A stretch of DNA of 64,000 bases from contig NW_020853243.1 of assembly GCF_000972845.2 (NCBI RefSeq), positions 41,442-105,441 on the forward strand, in the 5' to 3' direction. The DNA is from Larimichthys crocea (taxonomy: Eukaryota; Chordata; Actinopteri; Sciaenidae). This document shows positions 25,597 to 39,213 of this stretch, piece by piece (position 1 is the stretch's first letter; the number at the start of each line of letters is the position of its first letter). The notes beneath the pieces were generated by a model. The model was not told the DNA's origin and ran no database searches. It worked only from the letters and a program-made list of their open reading frames with translations. The position numbers were made by a program, and so were the translations under genes.

Positions 25597-27318
25597 TGTA
25601 TGTATGTATGTATGTATGTATGTATGTATGTATGTCTGTATTATGTCTATGTATGTGTGTGTGTGTGTAATATATATATCTATATGTGTGTATGTGTTGT
25701 GGTATATGTGTGTGTGTGTGTGTGTTTTCTTTGTATGTCTTGTATATTATGTATATGTCTATATATTGTGTATATATATATATATATATATCTATTATTG
25801 TGTGTGTATTGTATGTCTATATATATATATATTATATATATATTCATATATAATATATATATCTATATATATATATAATATATATACACACACACACACA
25901 CACGTCTGCCATATATAATATATATATAAGAATATGTAATGTAAGACTCAACAGCTTGCAGTAAAGCCGGCAGTAGCCTAGACATATATACGCAGGACAC
26001 ACCACGTCTGCATATATATATATATTATCTATATATATATATATATATCTATATAGATATATATATATATATTTATATATATCTTAATATATATATATAT
26101 ATATAGCATATACTAATGCTAGTTTAGGTCTGTGGTGGTCTGTAGTGGTTTGTAGTGTCTGTAGTAGTTTGTGGTGGTTTGCAGTTGGTCCGTGGTGGTC
26201 TGTGGTAACTCATCTTCTCATAATGGAGTCAGCAGCTGAAGAATGAAACTGTAAAATGAGACACAGGAAGAGACATATGGACTGACCCGTAAGTCACATG
26301 ACGTGCTCCCACGGCGTGCAGGGCGGGAAACCGCTGCATTAGTCATGACAGTCTCAGGGGGATTGGGAAGCTGTTGTTCCTGTTCATCAAGTACAGATGG
26401 CATGACGAACTGAGGTCATTTCTCCCACAGTCAGTAATACCGTCCGCAGACACTAAGACATGAACAGGTTCGAGGTCCAGCCCACGCATTTCACCTGATC
26501 ATAACAGGATTACATGTTGCTAACATGTTAAAAACACGTTAGAAACACATTGAAAGCATGTTTTCTAACGTGTTTCTAACGTGTTTCTAACGTGTTTCTA
26601 ACATGTTTAAAAACACGTTAGAAACACATTGAAAGCATGTTTTTTAACGTGTTTCTAACGTGTTTCTAACGTGTTTTTAAACATGTGTGTTTCAGCATGT
26701 TTTTAGTGTGTTCTAACCGCAGCCTAGAATTACTGAGCTAAGATGGGTTGATGTGGTAGAACTCTAATGTCAAAGCTTTGTGGTTAACGTGTGGCTGGGT
26801 GTGTGCTCAGCCTGTGACTGTAACGGGAAGAGCTCCGAGTGTTACTTCGATAAGGAGCTGTACCGGGCCACGGGTCACGGAGGTCACTGCAGGAATGTGC
26901 GGACAAACACCGGAGGTCCGAACTGTGGAGCGCTGCCTGGAAAACTACTACGAGACCAGAGCGGCAGCCGCTGCCTGCCCTGCAGCTGCAACACTGTCGG
27001 TGGTCCAACGTGGTCACATGACCATCGCAGTATACTCTGATTCTCTGAGGTGTGTGTGGGAATCATTGGAAGCTCTCTGTCATGTCTGTCAAACACTCAG
27101 CGTGTTTCAGTCGGTGCTGGCAGTGAAAACATGTGAAGCCCAGGAGAACGCTGTGGTTCTGCTGGTTCTACAGAACCGCCGTTCATCTGAAGCAGCTGTT
27201 CCAGCTGCTGCGGCTCTGTAACGGTTTGTAATGGAGCCGATGTTTGCACGTGGTTACAGATAACATGCTGTGTGTGTGTGTGTGTGTGGTGTGTGTGTGT
27301 GTGTGTGGTGTGTGTGTG

Positions 27319-27377
<59 letters not shown>

Positions 27378-28963
27378 TTCCCAGGCTCGGAGTCTCCTCA
27401 GTGTGACAACAGAGGAATGTGTGCGGTAAAACCGGGAGTGACCGGAGAGAGTGGCGACCGCTGCCAGCCCGGATACCACAGCCTGACGGAGGCCGGCTGC
27501 AGGTACACACTGACCGAGATCAGCTGATCGCCGACCTCAGATCAGCTGATCGCCGACCTCAGATCAGCTGATCGCCGACCTCAATCAGCTGATCGCTGAC
27601 TTCCAGCTGCAGGGAAAATCAGTGAAGACGATATCTGCAGATTTGTCCAATTATCAGAATGATCCTGTTTACCCATGATGCTCTGCATGTGCAGGAAATT
27701 AAGTAAATAAACAACAAAACAAAAACATGAAGAAAACGTTTCATTTGTGTTAGTTAAACGTTTAAAATGTTTGAAGAGCTCCACATGTGACCACACACGC
27801 CCTCTGCTGGAAGACTGTGAGAATACACACCGTCTCACCTCCTGCCTGTCGGTCTCTCTCCTGTCTGTCTCACCTCCTGTCGCGTCTCTCTCCTGTCGGT
27901 CTCACCCCTGTCTGTCTCCTCCCTGTCGGTCTCACCTCCTGTCTGTCTCTCTCCTGCTCACCCTCCTGTCTGTACTCTCCTCCTGTCTGTCCCACCTCCT
28001 GTCTGTCTCTCTCCTGTCCACTCCTGCCTGTCTGTCTCACCTCCTGTCTCACCTCCTGCCTGTCTTCCCTCACCGCTGTCTGTCTCTCTCCTGTCTGTCT
28101 GTCTCACCTCCTGCCTGTCTCCCTCCTGTCTGTCTGTCTCACATCTGTCTCCTACTGTCTGTCTCTCTCCTGCCTGTCTGTCTCACCTCCTGTCTCACCT
28201 CCTGCCTGTCTCTCTTCCTGTCGGTCTCTCTCCTGTCTGTCTCACCTCCTGTCTCTCTCCTGTCTGTCTCTCGCCTCTGTCTCTCTCTCTGCCTCTCTCC
28301 TGCCTGTCTCACCTCCTGTCTGTCCTCTCTCCTGCCTGTCTCACCTCTGTCTGTCTCACCTCCTGTCTGTCTGTACTCACCTCCTGCCTGTCTGTCTGCA
28401 CCTCCGGTCCTCTCTCCTGCCTGCTCCTCTCCTGTTTGTCTGTCTGCTCCCTGTCTCTCTCTCTCCTGCTGTCCACCTCCTGCCTGTCTGTCTCCCTCCT
28501 GTCTCTCTCCTGTCTGTCTCCTCCTGTCTGTCCTCTCTCGGCCTGTCCTCTCTCCTGCCTGTCTCACCTCCTGTCCTCTCCTGCCTGTCCGTCACCTGTC
28601 CTCTCTCCTGTCTCCTCCTGCCTGTCTCACCTCCTGCCTGTCTGTCTCACCTCCGGTCCTCTTCTCCTGCCTGTCTCTCTCCTGTTTTGTCTTGTCTCAC
28701 CTCCTGTCTCCTCCGCCTGTCCACCTCCTTCTGTCTGTCTCACCTCCTGCCTGTCTGTACTCACCTCCTGTCCTCTCTCCTGCCTGTCTCCCTCCTGCTG
28801 TCTGTCTCGTGTGAATGTAAACATGAACAGGTCAGGTGACACACTCCCTCTCTCCTCGTCAGGCGTGTCTTGCCGCCCTCGGGCAGCACTCAGGAGTGGG
28901 ACGTCAACACGGGACAGTGTCGCTGCAAAAGACCACGTGGAGGGCTTCAGCTGCGACAGGTGA

Positions 28964-29022
<59 letters not shown>

Positions 29023-29535
29023 CACATCTCACACACACACCTCACATCACACACACACACACACACACCTCACATCACACACACACACCTCACATCACAC
29101 AAACAAGCAGCTTCATGAGCGGTCAGCAGGTTCCATTAACTCTGCGTGTTCTGTCTGTGATGTACAGGTGTGACAGGTACAGGTGAATCGCAGGTGCTGA
29201 GCGTCAGGCGAGCCCGTTAAAGTTCAACGAGACTTTTTATAAACTAAACTCATAGAAAATAAACGAAGCCTCAAAATAAAAGACAGTGATGTAAGGCATT
29301 AACCCCGTCTCTGGTCTGTCAGGTGTAAACTGGGCCTTCAACCTGGACCGACCAACCCTCAGGGCTGCTACGCCGTGCTTCTGCTTCCAGCACTCGTCGG
29401 TGGGCGACAGCGCCGAAGGCTCACGTCGACGCCATCAGCCGTGCGTCCTTTCAACAGAGGTAACGCCGCCTGCAGGCCGGACGCAGGGACGCAAAACCCA
29501 CGACACATGATGTAAACCACAGAGGTCAGTGTTTT

Positions 29536-29590
<55 letters not shown>

Positions 29591-32500
29591 TTGTCAGATG
29601 ACGAGCAGTGGACCGGTCAGCAGCGTGACGGCTCCAGTGTCCCGGTCCAATGGTCCTCCAGCGGACAGGAAGTCTCCCTCATCCAGAAGACTACTCCAAT
29701 GTACTTCATAGCCCCAGGTACCACACACCACAAACACACACACACACACACACAACACACACAACACACAGGCGTTTAGCTACCTTGAAGTCCTTGAAAA
29801 GTGCTTGATTTTTACCCTTGAAACGCCGCCTGCACCCGGACACATGGTGACATGTTTTCCCCGTGTCGTGCGTCACAGAGAAGTTTTTGGGGAACCAGAT
29901 GTTGAGTTACGGTTACAACCTGAGTCTGAGTTTCCGGGTCGACCGGCGGACACCGGCTGTCGCGGCGGAGGATCTGGTTCTGGAGGGATCCGACCTGAGG
30001 GTGGCTTGTCCCCCTCATCGCCCAGGGCAACGCCTACCCAATGAGAACATGCAGACATACGTGTCACGGTGAGACCGCAGGGAAACGAGTCGGATTATCT
30101 GATCCGGTTGAGGTGGCCCGTTAATCTGGATTCACATGATCAACCTGTTAACCTGGTTCTGGTTCTGGTCGGTCCATGACAGCACTGATTACCCCTGGAG
30201 GCCTCCGGTCAGCCACTCAGACTTCCAGAACTTCTCACAACCTGGACGGCCATCAAGATCCGCGGCACCTACAGCGAGAGGAGTACGAACACACACACAC
30301 ACACACACACTCACACACACTCACACACACACACACACACACACACTCTCACACACACACTCACACACACACACACACACCTCACACACACACACCTTTT
30401 TCTCTGTTTATCATCATTAATGAATCGTCGTCTCCGGTGCCGGTTTATCTTGACGATGTTACCTTGGTGACGGGCGAGGCGTGGTCCAGGTGGCCGGCCC
30501 GTGGGTGGAGCAGTGCACTGTCCTCAGGGTTACCAGGGTCAGCACTGCGAGCAGTGCATGTGGGATATCGCCGTGCCCGCCAAGCTCGGAGCCTTCAGCG
30601 CCTGCGAGCCGTGCAACTGTAACGGACACAGCGACGCCTGCAACGCTGACACAGGTGAGACAGGTGACAGACAGGTACGACAGGTGACACACAGGTACGG
30701 CAGGTGACAGACAGGTACGACAGGTGACAGACAGGTGAGACAGGTGACACACAGGTGACAGACAGGTGACAGACAGGTACGACAGGTGACACACAGGTAC
30801 GACAGGTGACACACAGGTATGACAGGTGACAGACAGGTACGACAGGTGACACACAGGTACGACAGGTGACAGACAGGTGAGACAGGTGACACACAGGTGA
30901 CAGACAGGTGACGACAGGAAAACAGGTGACAGACAGGTGAGACAGGTGACAGACAGGTGAACAGTACACCGGTGACACAAAGGTGGACAGACAGGTACAG
31001 ACAGGTAATGACACAAGGTGAGACAGGTGACGACAGGCAGACAGGTACACACAGTGACACACAGGTAGACAGGTGACAGACGGTCAGACAGTGTACAGAC
31101 AGGTCCAGAACAGTGAACACACAGGTACGACAGGTGACACACAGGTAACAAGTACAAGGTGACACAGGTGACAGTAAGGTCCAGTACAGGTGACACATCA
31201 GACGAGTACACAGGTCCAGACAGGTACAGACAGTGAGACAGTTTATCTGCAGGGTTTAATGGCTCATTGTGTCGTCTGTCTGTACGTTCAGGAGCGTGCG
31301 ACTGTCAGGACAACACGGCTGGTTTGGAGCTGTGAGCGGCTGTAAAGACGGTTTCTATGGCGACGCCACCCTGGGGACCGTCAGTGCTGTCAGCCCCAGT
31401 CTCTTTCCATCCGGAGCGACCTGCCGCCGTCGTCCTGAAGACCAGAGAGGTCGTCTTCACAACTGTCCCACCGGGAACCACAGGTACACACACCTGAAAA
31501 GACGAGGCCGCCTGCCCTCCTGCACCTCTCCGGGTCTTATGTAGGAGTGGAACAGAAGTCGTGTAAACACCGTCCTAGTGATTGCTCACTGTTCTGCAGG
31601 TAACGTGCGAGCTCTGTGATGAACGGTTGTCTTCGGCACCGCTGGTCAGAGCGGCCCGGTCCGAGCTGCGCGCGCGCCGCAAAGTGCAGCGACAACATCG
31701 ACCCCAATGCGTTGGCAACTGCAACCTGCGAGACCGGGAGTGCCTGAAAGTGCAAATCCCACAAACACCGACGGCTCTTCTGCGACCGCTGCAAAGACGT
31801 TTGCTACGGCAACGCCCCTCGCCAACCACCCGCCCGACAAGTGCAAAAACTAAGAGGAAGTCCTGAGGTTCTGAATATTCGATGAGTTTTTAATTCTGAG
31901 ACCAATCGTAAAGCAAACTTCCTGACACGTCGCTCTTTTGGCTGTGCTCCGCCCCCACGTGATCCTGTCGCCGGCCGGTACCCGTCGCCGTCAGTCCCGC
32001 CTGCTCGCAGGTTCCACGGTCAGTGTCAGTGTCCGTCCCCAACGTGGCCGACGCGACGCACGCCTGCCAGCCCGGCTTACTTCAACCTGCGAGGCGCAAC
32101 GGCTGCGAACCGGTCCGTACTGTCCTCTGCATTCACAGTGACATCACAGTGACATCAACAGTGGACAATCCAGCAGTGTTAACCTGCACTGCGCTCTCCT
32201 CCCACATTGTAACTGTATCCGATTGGCTCCACCAACGGGAGTGTGACATCACGACAGGAAGTGCGAGTGGTCAAGCCCGGCATCACCGGCCTGCACTGCG
32301 AGCTGGCGAGGTCAACTTCTTCGGCTTCAAAGCTCGTCGGGATGCAAACGATAAGAACGATGACATCGACGCCGCACCGTGCCGTGGTGTGTGGTGTGTG
32401 TGTGTGTGTGTGTGTGGTGTGTGTGTGTTAAACTCTTCTGTTTTGTGTTTGACCTGCAGCTTGCGACGGCGACCACGGAAGGCTCGCAGTCGGGTCAGTG

Positions 32501-34020
32501 CAAAGAGGACGGGCGCTGCGAGCCGGCCCGGCTTCGTGCGTCGCTCGGTGCGCAGTGACGAGGAGAATTACTTCTACAAAACCGGCTCGGCGCCGGGCTG
32601 CAGCAGTGTCCTTCCTGCTACAGTCTGGTCGAGACAAGGTGAGAAGGGAACCGGAGGAACCGACCGTGTGTTCAGTCCTAGTGTTCGGAGATGGTGACCG
32701 GTTCTTTGGTGTCTCCAGGTGAAACACAGTCGGCAGAAGCTGTCACGACCTGCGACTCTGATCGAATAAAACAACCTCGGCTCCGGGGAGACCGTTCACC
32801 AGTAGAGGCGCTTCGAGACCGGCTTTGAAGGAGGAGCGGGGCGCATCATGGAGCGGCTGACGAGGCAAGCCAGCAAAGGTAGGTCTCGACTCGGTACCAG
32901 TGTGGACCTGGCTGCAGCTCCTAAGTTTAACTAGTGATGCAACGGGACCTCTTGAACCTTCCGCTGTAGACCAAGTCGGCTGGAACCGCCTGAACAACAC
33001 AACAACACGCTGAACCAGCAGTGAAAACCGGCGTCATAGCATCCGCAACACGTGGGACGACACCGGCACACAAGCCGACCGCGCCCCAAACGAGTACCGA
33101 GACGACGAGAGCCGAATCGACGAGCCAGGCAGAGCTGGTGACAAGCCAGGACGCCATCAGCAAAGTGGTGAGTGGTGATGTCGAATGTGGTCACGGTGAA
33201 CGATCAGTAATTTCCACGTATTAACGGAGCGGATGTCGTCGCAAGGATATATCAAACGCTACCGACCGCGCCGCAGACCCAAACAACATGGACGCTGCTG
33301 GCTGAGGAGGCTCGAACGGCTTGCCGACAAAGTAAGGCGACCCGAGACAAACTCAGCCGGTCCGTTAAAATGCAAGTGCCGCCAGTCCAGTGCGGCGTCG
33401 AGTGTTCGAACTACTTCGTCACTTCGTGTTTACTGCTTTTCTCAGGCAACAAATTGACGCGACCAGATCGAGAAAGAATCGCCAAATACGCCAACGACAC
33501 GTCGACCAAAAGCGTACAACTGCTGCTGGAGAAGACTGCGGACGAGAGAGCAAGACGGTCAGGAGACAACGAGCTCAACAAGAAGTACGATCCCCCGCAC
33601 TTCCTGTGTGGTCCGCCCGCAGCTCCTGTCCGTCCTCGCCGGTAAACGCACGTAAACGAACATCTGCTCGCACGCCTCCGATCTATCAGGTACAACGACG
33701 CAAGGAGCTCGCCAAGAATCTGGAGAAACAGGCCAACAAGGTTCAGGTCCGAGGGCGGAAGACGCCGGAGACAAACTCTGAAGAGCGATATATTATAATA
33801 TATATATATATATATTATATATATATATATATATATATCTATTATAATATATATATATATATATATATTGCCGACGTGTGTGGTCTGCGTATATATGTCT
33901 AGCTACTGCTGCTTTACTGCAGCTGTGATTCTTACATTACATATTCTTAATATATTATATATATGCAACGTGTGTGTGTGTGTGTTGTATATATATATAT
34001 ATATATTATATATAATATAC

Positions 34021-34053
<33 letters not shown>

Positions 34054-37000
34054 CATACATACACACACACCTATATATAATATATATTATATATATATAC
34101 ACATATATATACATATACATATATACATATACATACATACAACACACACACACACACTATACACAACACATACACACCATATATGATACTATATATCACA
34201 CACCACAACTTCACATACATAAATAATACATACATAAATACCTACATACATACATACCTACATACATACATACATACATACATACAAATATACATATATA
34301 TATATCTATATATATATATATGATATATAATATATACACACATACATTATATATATATATATGTGTGTGGTGTGTGTGTGTGTGTGTGTGTGCGTTGTGT
34401 GTGTGTGTGTGTGTGTGTGTGCTCTTTATTCAGAAACCCTCATCTCACATCTACATTTCAGGATCTGGTTATTATAGACACAGTAAATGTTAAATATAAA
34501 TATTTCAATATTTATCATACACAGTAACAGTGGTACCACACATTAGTAGTGTAAACACTCAGCATTAGAAAAATACATCGTTGGTTTGGTGCTTACATAA
34601 GGAGTAAACATTTATTACAATCACTTTAAGTTACATACGTTGTTTTGGTGCTGTTTGTTTCCCAGTATAATTAGTGTGTGTGTTATGGGTGTATAAGAGA
34701 CATTAACTTAAAGAACTTTGTAGAAAGGCGCTTTATGAAGTTCAGTCCATTTCCTGTTATTAGTTTACGCGGGCAGGACCTGCCACATCCAATATGGCGG
34801 CGCCGTTTACGTACGATTCACGCTCAATGCGGCGTCTATGTATATATGTCTATGTATATATGTCTATGTATATCGTCTATGTATATATGTCTAGTGTGTA
34901 TATATATATATATGTCTATCGAGCAAGGGCAGGTGCAGTAAGCAGACTCCCGGCAGACACTCGTTGGGGTTGTCGGCGGTCGCTCTCATCCACGGCCGGT
35001 CGTTGTAACAACGGTTTGCAGGACGTTGCAGTCGTCGCCCTCCGTGTTGTGTTTTGCAGTTACACACCAGCCGTCCTCGTCCGTTCTTCACAAACTCACG
35101 GGCGTGACCGTTACACTTACACCTGAGACAACAGAAACACACCTGTTACCATACACCAGACAAAACGTCAATTTAACCTCAGACAGCGAGTGATTTAAAG
35201 CCCATCTCTCATCATAAAGGCCGAAAACCACGAAGTCGATCAGAGCCTGGCGTGGTGTTTGATGAGTTTTTCCACTGTGAGGTGGAGGTGAGAGGGTGGG
35301 GGGCTGCACAACCGGACAAGACTTGCTGGCAGCCACCTTTGGTTATTGTCTCAGGTGTTTCTTGGCACAGAGACGTGGAAAAACAGAGGCAGTTGAAGAG
35401 GCTGTCAACACAACCGCTGCAAAAAAAACTACAAAAACTGAACTAACAAAAAACTACAAAAACTAAAATAACTAACAAAAAACTACACAGGTGAAAATAA
35501 CTACAAAAAAAAACTACAAAAACTGAAACTAACAAAAAACTACAAAAACTAAAATAACTAACAAAAAACTCACAGGTGAAAAATAAACTAACAAAAAACT
35601 ACAAAAAAACATAACTAAAAAAAAAATACAAAAACTAAACTAACAAAAAAACTACAAAAACTAAAATAACTAACAAAAAACTACACAGGTGAAAATAACT
35701 AACAAAAAACTACAAAAACTAAACTAACAAAAAACTACAAAAACTAACATAACAAAAAACTACAAAAAACTAAAATACTAACAAAAAACTACAAAACTAA
35801 ACTAACAAAAAAACTACAAAGATGAAAATAACTAACAAAAAAACTCAAAAAAGCCGGACTGCAGCACCAGTGACTTAGATTAATGAATATTTACAGTTTT
35901 GGTGCCGTCTTCATTTTTCTAAACCTCTTTCAGGCAGATAATGAGCCTGTCACCTTAAACTGTTTGTACAGCTGCATACATGTATAAATAACATGTAAAA
36001 TATACATACATAAATATATATATGAAGGAGGCTTCACGGAGGTTCTCATTGGACGAGCAGCACAGTGAGTGTTCATTCACATTTTAAAGCCGTCTGATGG
36101 AGCTTGCTCTGTACCGACATGTGAGCTGGTCGTGCCCTCGGCTCACAGGTGAACAGGTTCAGGTAACTATCTGGGTGGAGCTGACGGAGCAGAGCCCTCT
36201 TGGATAAATAAAGGTTGAATTGTGCAGCTCTGACAGGTGCTCCAGCTCACCACCGTCATGGCGGTCGGTCCGCCCGTTCCCGTTCTCTGTATCCAGCCCT
36301 GCCGGCCAGGAATGTGTGGAATGCAGCCGTGTAATGGAATGTGCTCCACATTTCAAACAGAGTGTGGGTGGTGGGGTGGTGGAGGTGGTGCAGCAGCAGC
36401 AGCCGCCTGTCTCACACTTGTGTGTGGCAGCCTCGTGAAGCAGACCACACAGTGGACAGTCCAAACCACCTGACCCCACTCAGCCAGTCAGCTCTCAGGC
36501 TGAGCTGCTCCACACGTTCACACTCTCATGTAAACACAAAAAAAATGTGTCGTTAGCAGACGAGCTGGGTCTGATTACAGCTCATAAAGCTGCTGCAGAA
36601 TGAAGGAATAAAGTAATAAAAAGTAATAAAGTATGAGCCACGGATCAGCTGGACTCACCTTCCTCCACGGCGAAGTCAGAGAGGCGTAGTAATACGACAT
36701 TGAGCACCTTCGGGTCGTTGAACACTTCGTCTCCCAACGTGTTGAGTCTGTTCAGAGTCACTCTGATGTCTGTGGCCGTCACCCATTCCTGCAGGAGACA
36801 ACATGGACATGTTAGAGACGAGCCAAACCAAACACAGACAGACCTCTCACGGGACATCCACAGACCTCTACCATAGAGATGAGAGACATGAAGACATATA
36901 AGACATGAGGACTCTGGACATGTAAAGAACATCATGCAACACTCTACCTCTCAAAGCTCTTCATGCAAACACTCAGAGAACTGATTCAATGGTGTCCACA

Positions 37001-39168
37001 GAGACAGCCCGAGCGTCCACAGAGACAGCCTGAGCGTCCACAGAGACAGCCCGAGCGTCCACAGAGGAAACCCGAGCGTCCACAGAGGCAGCCTGAGTGT
37101 CCACAGAGACAGTCCGAGCGTCCACAGAACAGCCTGCGCGTCCACAGAGACAGCCCGAGCGTCCACAGAGACAGCCTGTGCGTCCACAGAGACAGGCAAG
37201 CAGTGCGAGGACGACGTGATTTTTCACACCTTGCTTCAGTGTGGACCTCAACACCTGGAAGAAAAACAGACTGCTGCAGACGTGGACGCACACACAGCGT
37301 CCAAACAGCTGAAGACGCGTCGGACACGGTTAAAACCTGTGGTGGCGCTGCATGTCACAGTCACCCTCAGGGAACTGGGACAGTCGTCCTCAGAGGACCA
37401 CTGAACAGTCGTCCTCAGTGGAACATGGACAGTCGTCCTCAGAGGAACATGGACAGTCGTCCTCAGTGGAACATGAACAGTCGTCCTCAGTGGAACATGG
37501 ACAGTCCTCAGTGGAACATGAACAGTCGTCCTCAGTGGAACATGGACAGTCCTCAGTGGAACATGAACAGTCGTCCTCAGTGGAACATGAACAGTCGTCC
37601 TCAGGACATGGACCAGTCGTCCTCAGAGGAACATGGACAGTCGTCCTAGAGGAACCTGAGTATTGGTCTCACAGCGGCAGAGGACAGATGTGCAGTCACA
37701 CATTCTTTGGATCAGCACGGTGCCGAGCAGAGTGCTGGGAAAATCTGGAAACACATTCAGTCTGTTGGCTTCATGAGACAGATGGACAGATTACTGAAGG
37801 GACAACCTGCTCCGCCGGGACGGACAAAGGACGTCAGCCAACATCCCGCCTGTGTGTGCACGAGGAGCATGGGAAAGTCTTTGTTCACTATGAACACACA
37901 CACACGTAGTGATATGAACACACACACACACACACACCCACACATTCTGGTATGAACACACACACCCACACACACCACACACAAGTCCTGATATGATCAC
38001 ACACACACACAACACACACATCACACACACACACGTTCTGATATGTCAACACACACACAATATATATATATGCATATACTAATGCTAGTTTAGGTCTGTG
38101 GTGGTCTGTAGTGGTTTGTAGTGGTCTGTAGTAGTTTGTGGTGGTTTGCAGTGGTCCGTGGTGGTCTGTGGTAACTCATCTTCTCATAAATGGAGTCAGC
38201 AGCTGAAGAAATGAAACTGTAAAATGAGACACAGGAAGAGACATATATGGACTGACCCGTAAGTCACATGACGTGCTCCCACGGCGTGCAGGGCGGGAAA
38301 CCGCTGCATTAGTCATGACAGTCTCAGGGGGATTGTGGGAGCTGTAGTTCCTGTATCACAGTACAGATGCATGACGAACTGAGTTCATTTCTCCCACAGT
38401 CAGTTAATCCGTCCTGCAGACACTAAGACATGAACGTGTTCGAGTCCAGCTCCACGTCATTTCACCTGATCATAACATGATTACATGTTTCTAACATGTT
38501 TAAAAACACGTTAGAAACACATTGAAAGCATGTTTTTTAACGTGTTTCTAACGTGTTTCTAACGTGTTTTTAAACATGTGTGTTTCAGCATGTTTTTAGT
38601 GTGTTCTAACTGTCATGCCTAGAATACTGAGCTAAGATGGGTTGATGTGGTAGAACTCTAATGTCAAAGCTTTGTGGTTAACGTGTGGCTGTGTGTGTGT
38701 CTCAGCCTGTGACTGTAACGGGAAGAGCTCCGAGTGTTACTTCGATAAGGAGCTGTACCGGGCCACGGGTCACGGAGGTCACTGCAGGAACTGTGCGGAC
38801 AACACCGGAGGTCCGAACTGTGAGCGCTGCCTGGAAAACTACTACAGAGACCAGAGCGGCAGCCGCTGCCTGCCCTGCAGCTGCAACACTGTCGGTGAGT
38901 CCAACGTGGTCACATGACCATCGCAGTACTCTGATTACTCTGAGTGTGTGTGTGGAATCATTGGAAGCTCTCTGTCATGTCTGTCAAACACTCAGCTGTG
39001 TTCAGTCGGTGCTGCAGTGAAAACATGTGAAGCCTCAGGAATGAACGCTGTGGTTCTGCTGGTTCTACAGAACCGCCGTTCAATCTGAAGCAGCTGTTCC
39101 AGCTGCTGCTGCTCTGTAACGGTTTGTTAATGGAGCCGATTGTTTGCACGTGGTTACAGATTAACATG

Positions 39169-39213
<45 letters not shown>

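Larger units (their letters stand above)
26106..33788 (+). pseudogene. lamc1: Damaged direct copy of lamc1 exons 5 to mid-22
   Basis: This block parallels 38066-44710 in order and orientation, introns included, but carries many one- to few-base insertions and deletions. Exon copies lie at about: 5, 26811-26999; 6, 27385-27502; 7, 28863-28959; 8, 29323-29459; 9, 29598-29717; 10, 29879-30068; 11, 30170-30282; 12, 30437-30654; 13, 31292-31483; 14, 31600-31850; 15, 31957-32112; 16, 32207-32348; 17, 32460-32638; 18, 32719-32878; 19, 32963-33167; 20, 33246-33331; 21, 33446-33584; 22 (partial), 33690-33788. Several acceptors and donors are lost (11, 12, 14, 15, 16, 19). Damage is equally dense in introns. 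It cannot encode laminin. I favour an uncorrected-read artefact over a true pseudogene. Confidence 0.85.
34425..37900 (-). pseudogene. lamc1: Damaged inverted copy of lamc1 exons 4 and 3 with introns
   Basis: This is the reverse complement of about 22430-25440, with numerous small indels. Matching landmarks include the intron 4 tail (34431-34800), exon 4, the ACTAACAAAAAACTACAAAA array, exon 3, the 21-bp and 24-bp minisatellites and the sequence next to the (GT)n array. Order and content are preserved, so it is one continuous inverted copy. As with the direct copy, its damage does not spare exons. Confidence 0.85.

Noticed and set aside
25510..25918. Frames rich in Tyr, Ile, Cys and Val
   Set aside because: They arise from TATA and GTAT microsatellites.
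27747..28839. Frames of 350 codons rich in Cys, Leu, Ser and Pro
   Set aside because: They come from the CT-rich minisatellite in the intron 6 copy; the clean intron at 39623-40531 gives similar false frames.
26106..33788. Second functional laminin gamma gene in tandem
   Set aside because: Exons are frame-shifted, several splice sites are missing, there is no exon 23-28, and intron sequence is the same as in the clean copy.
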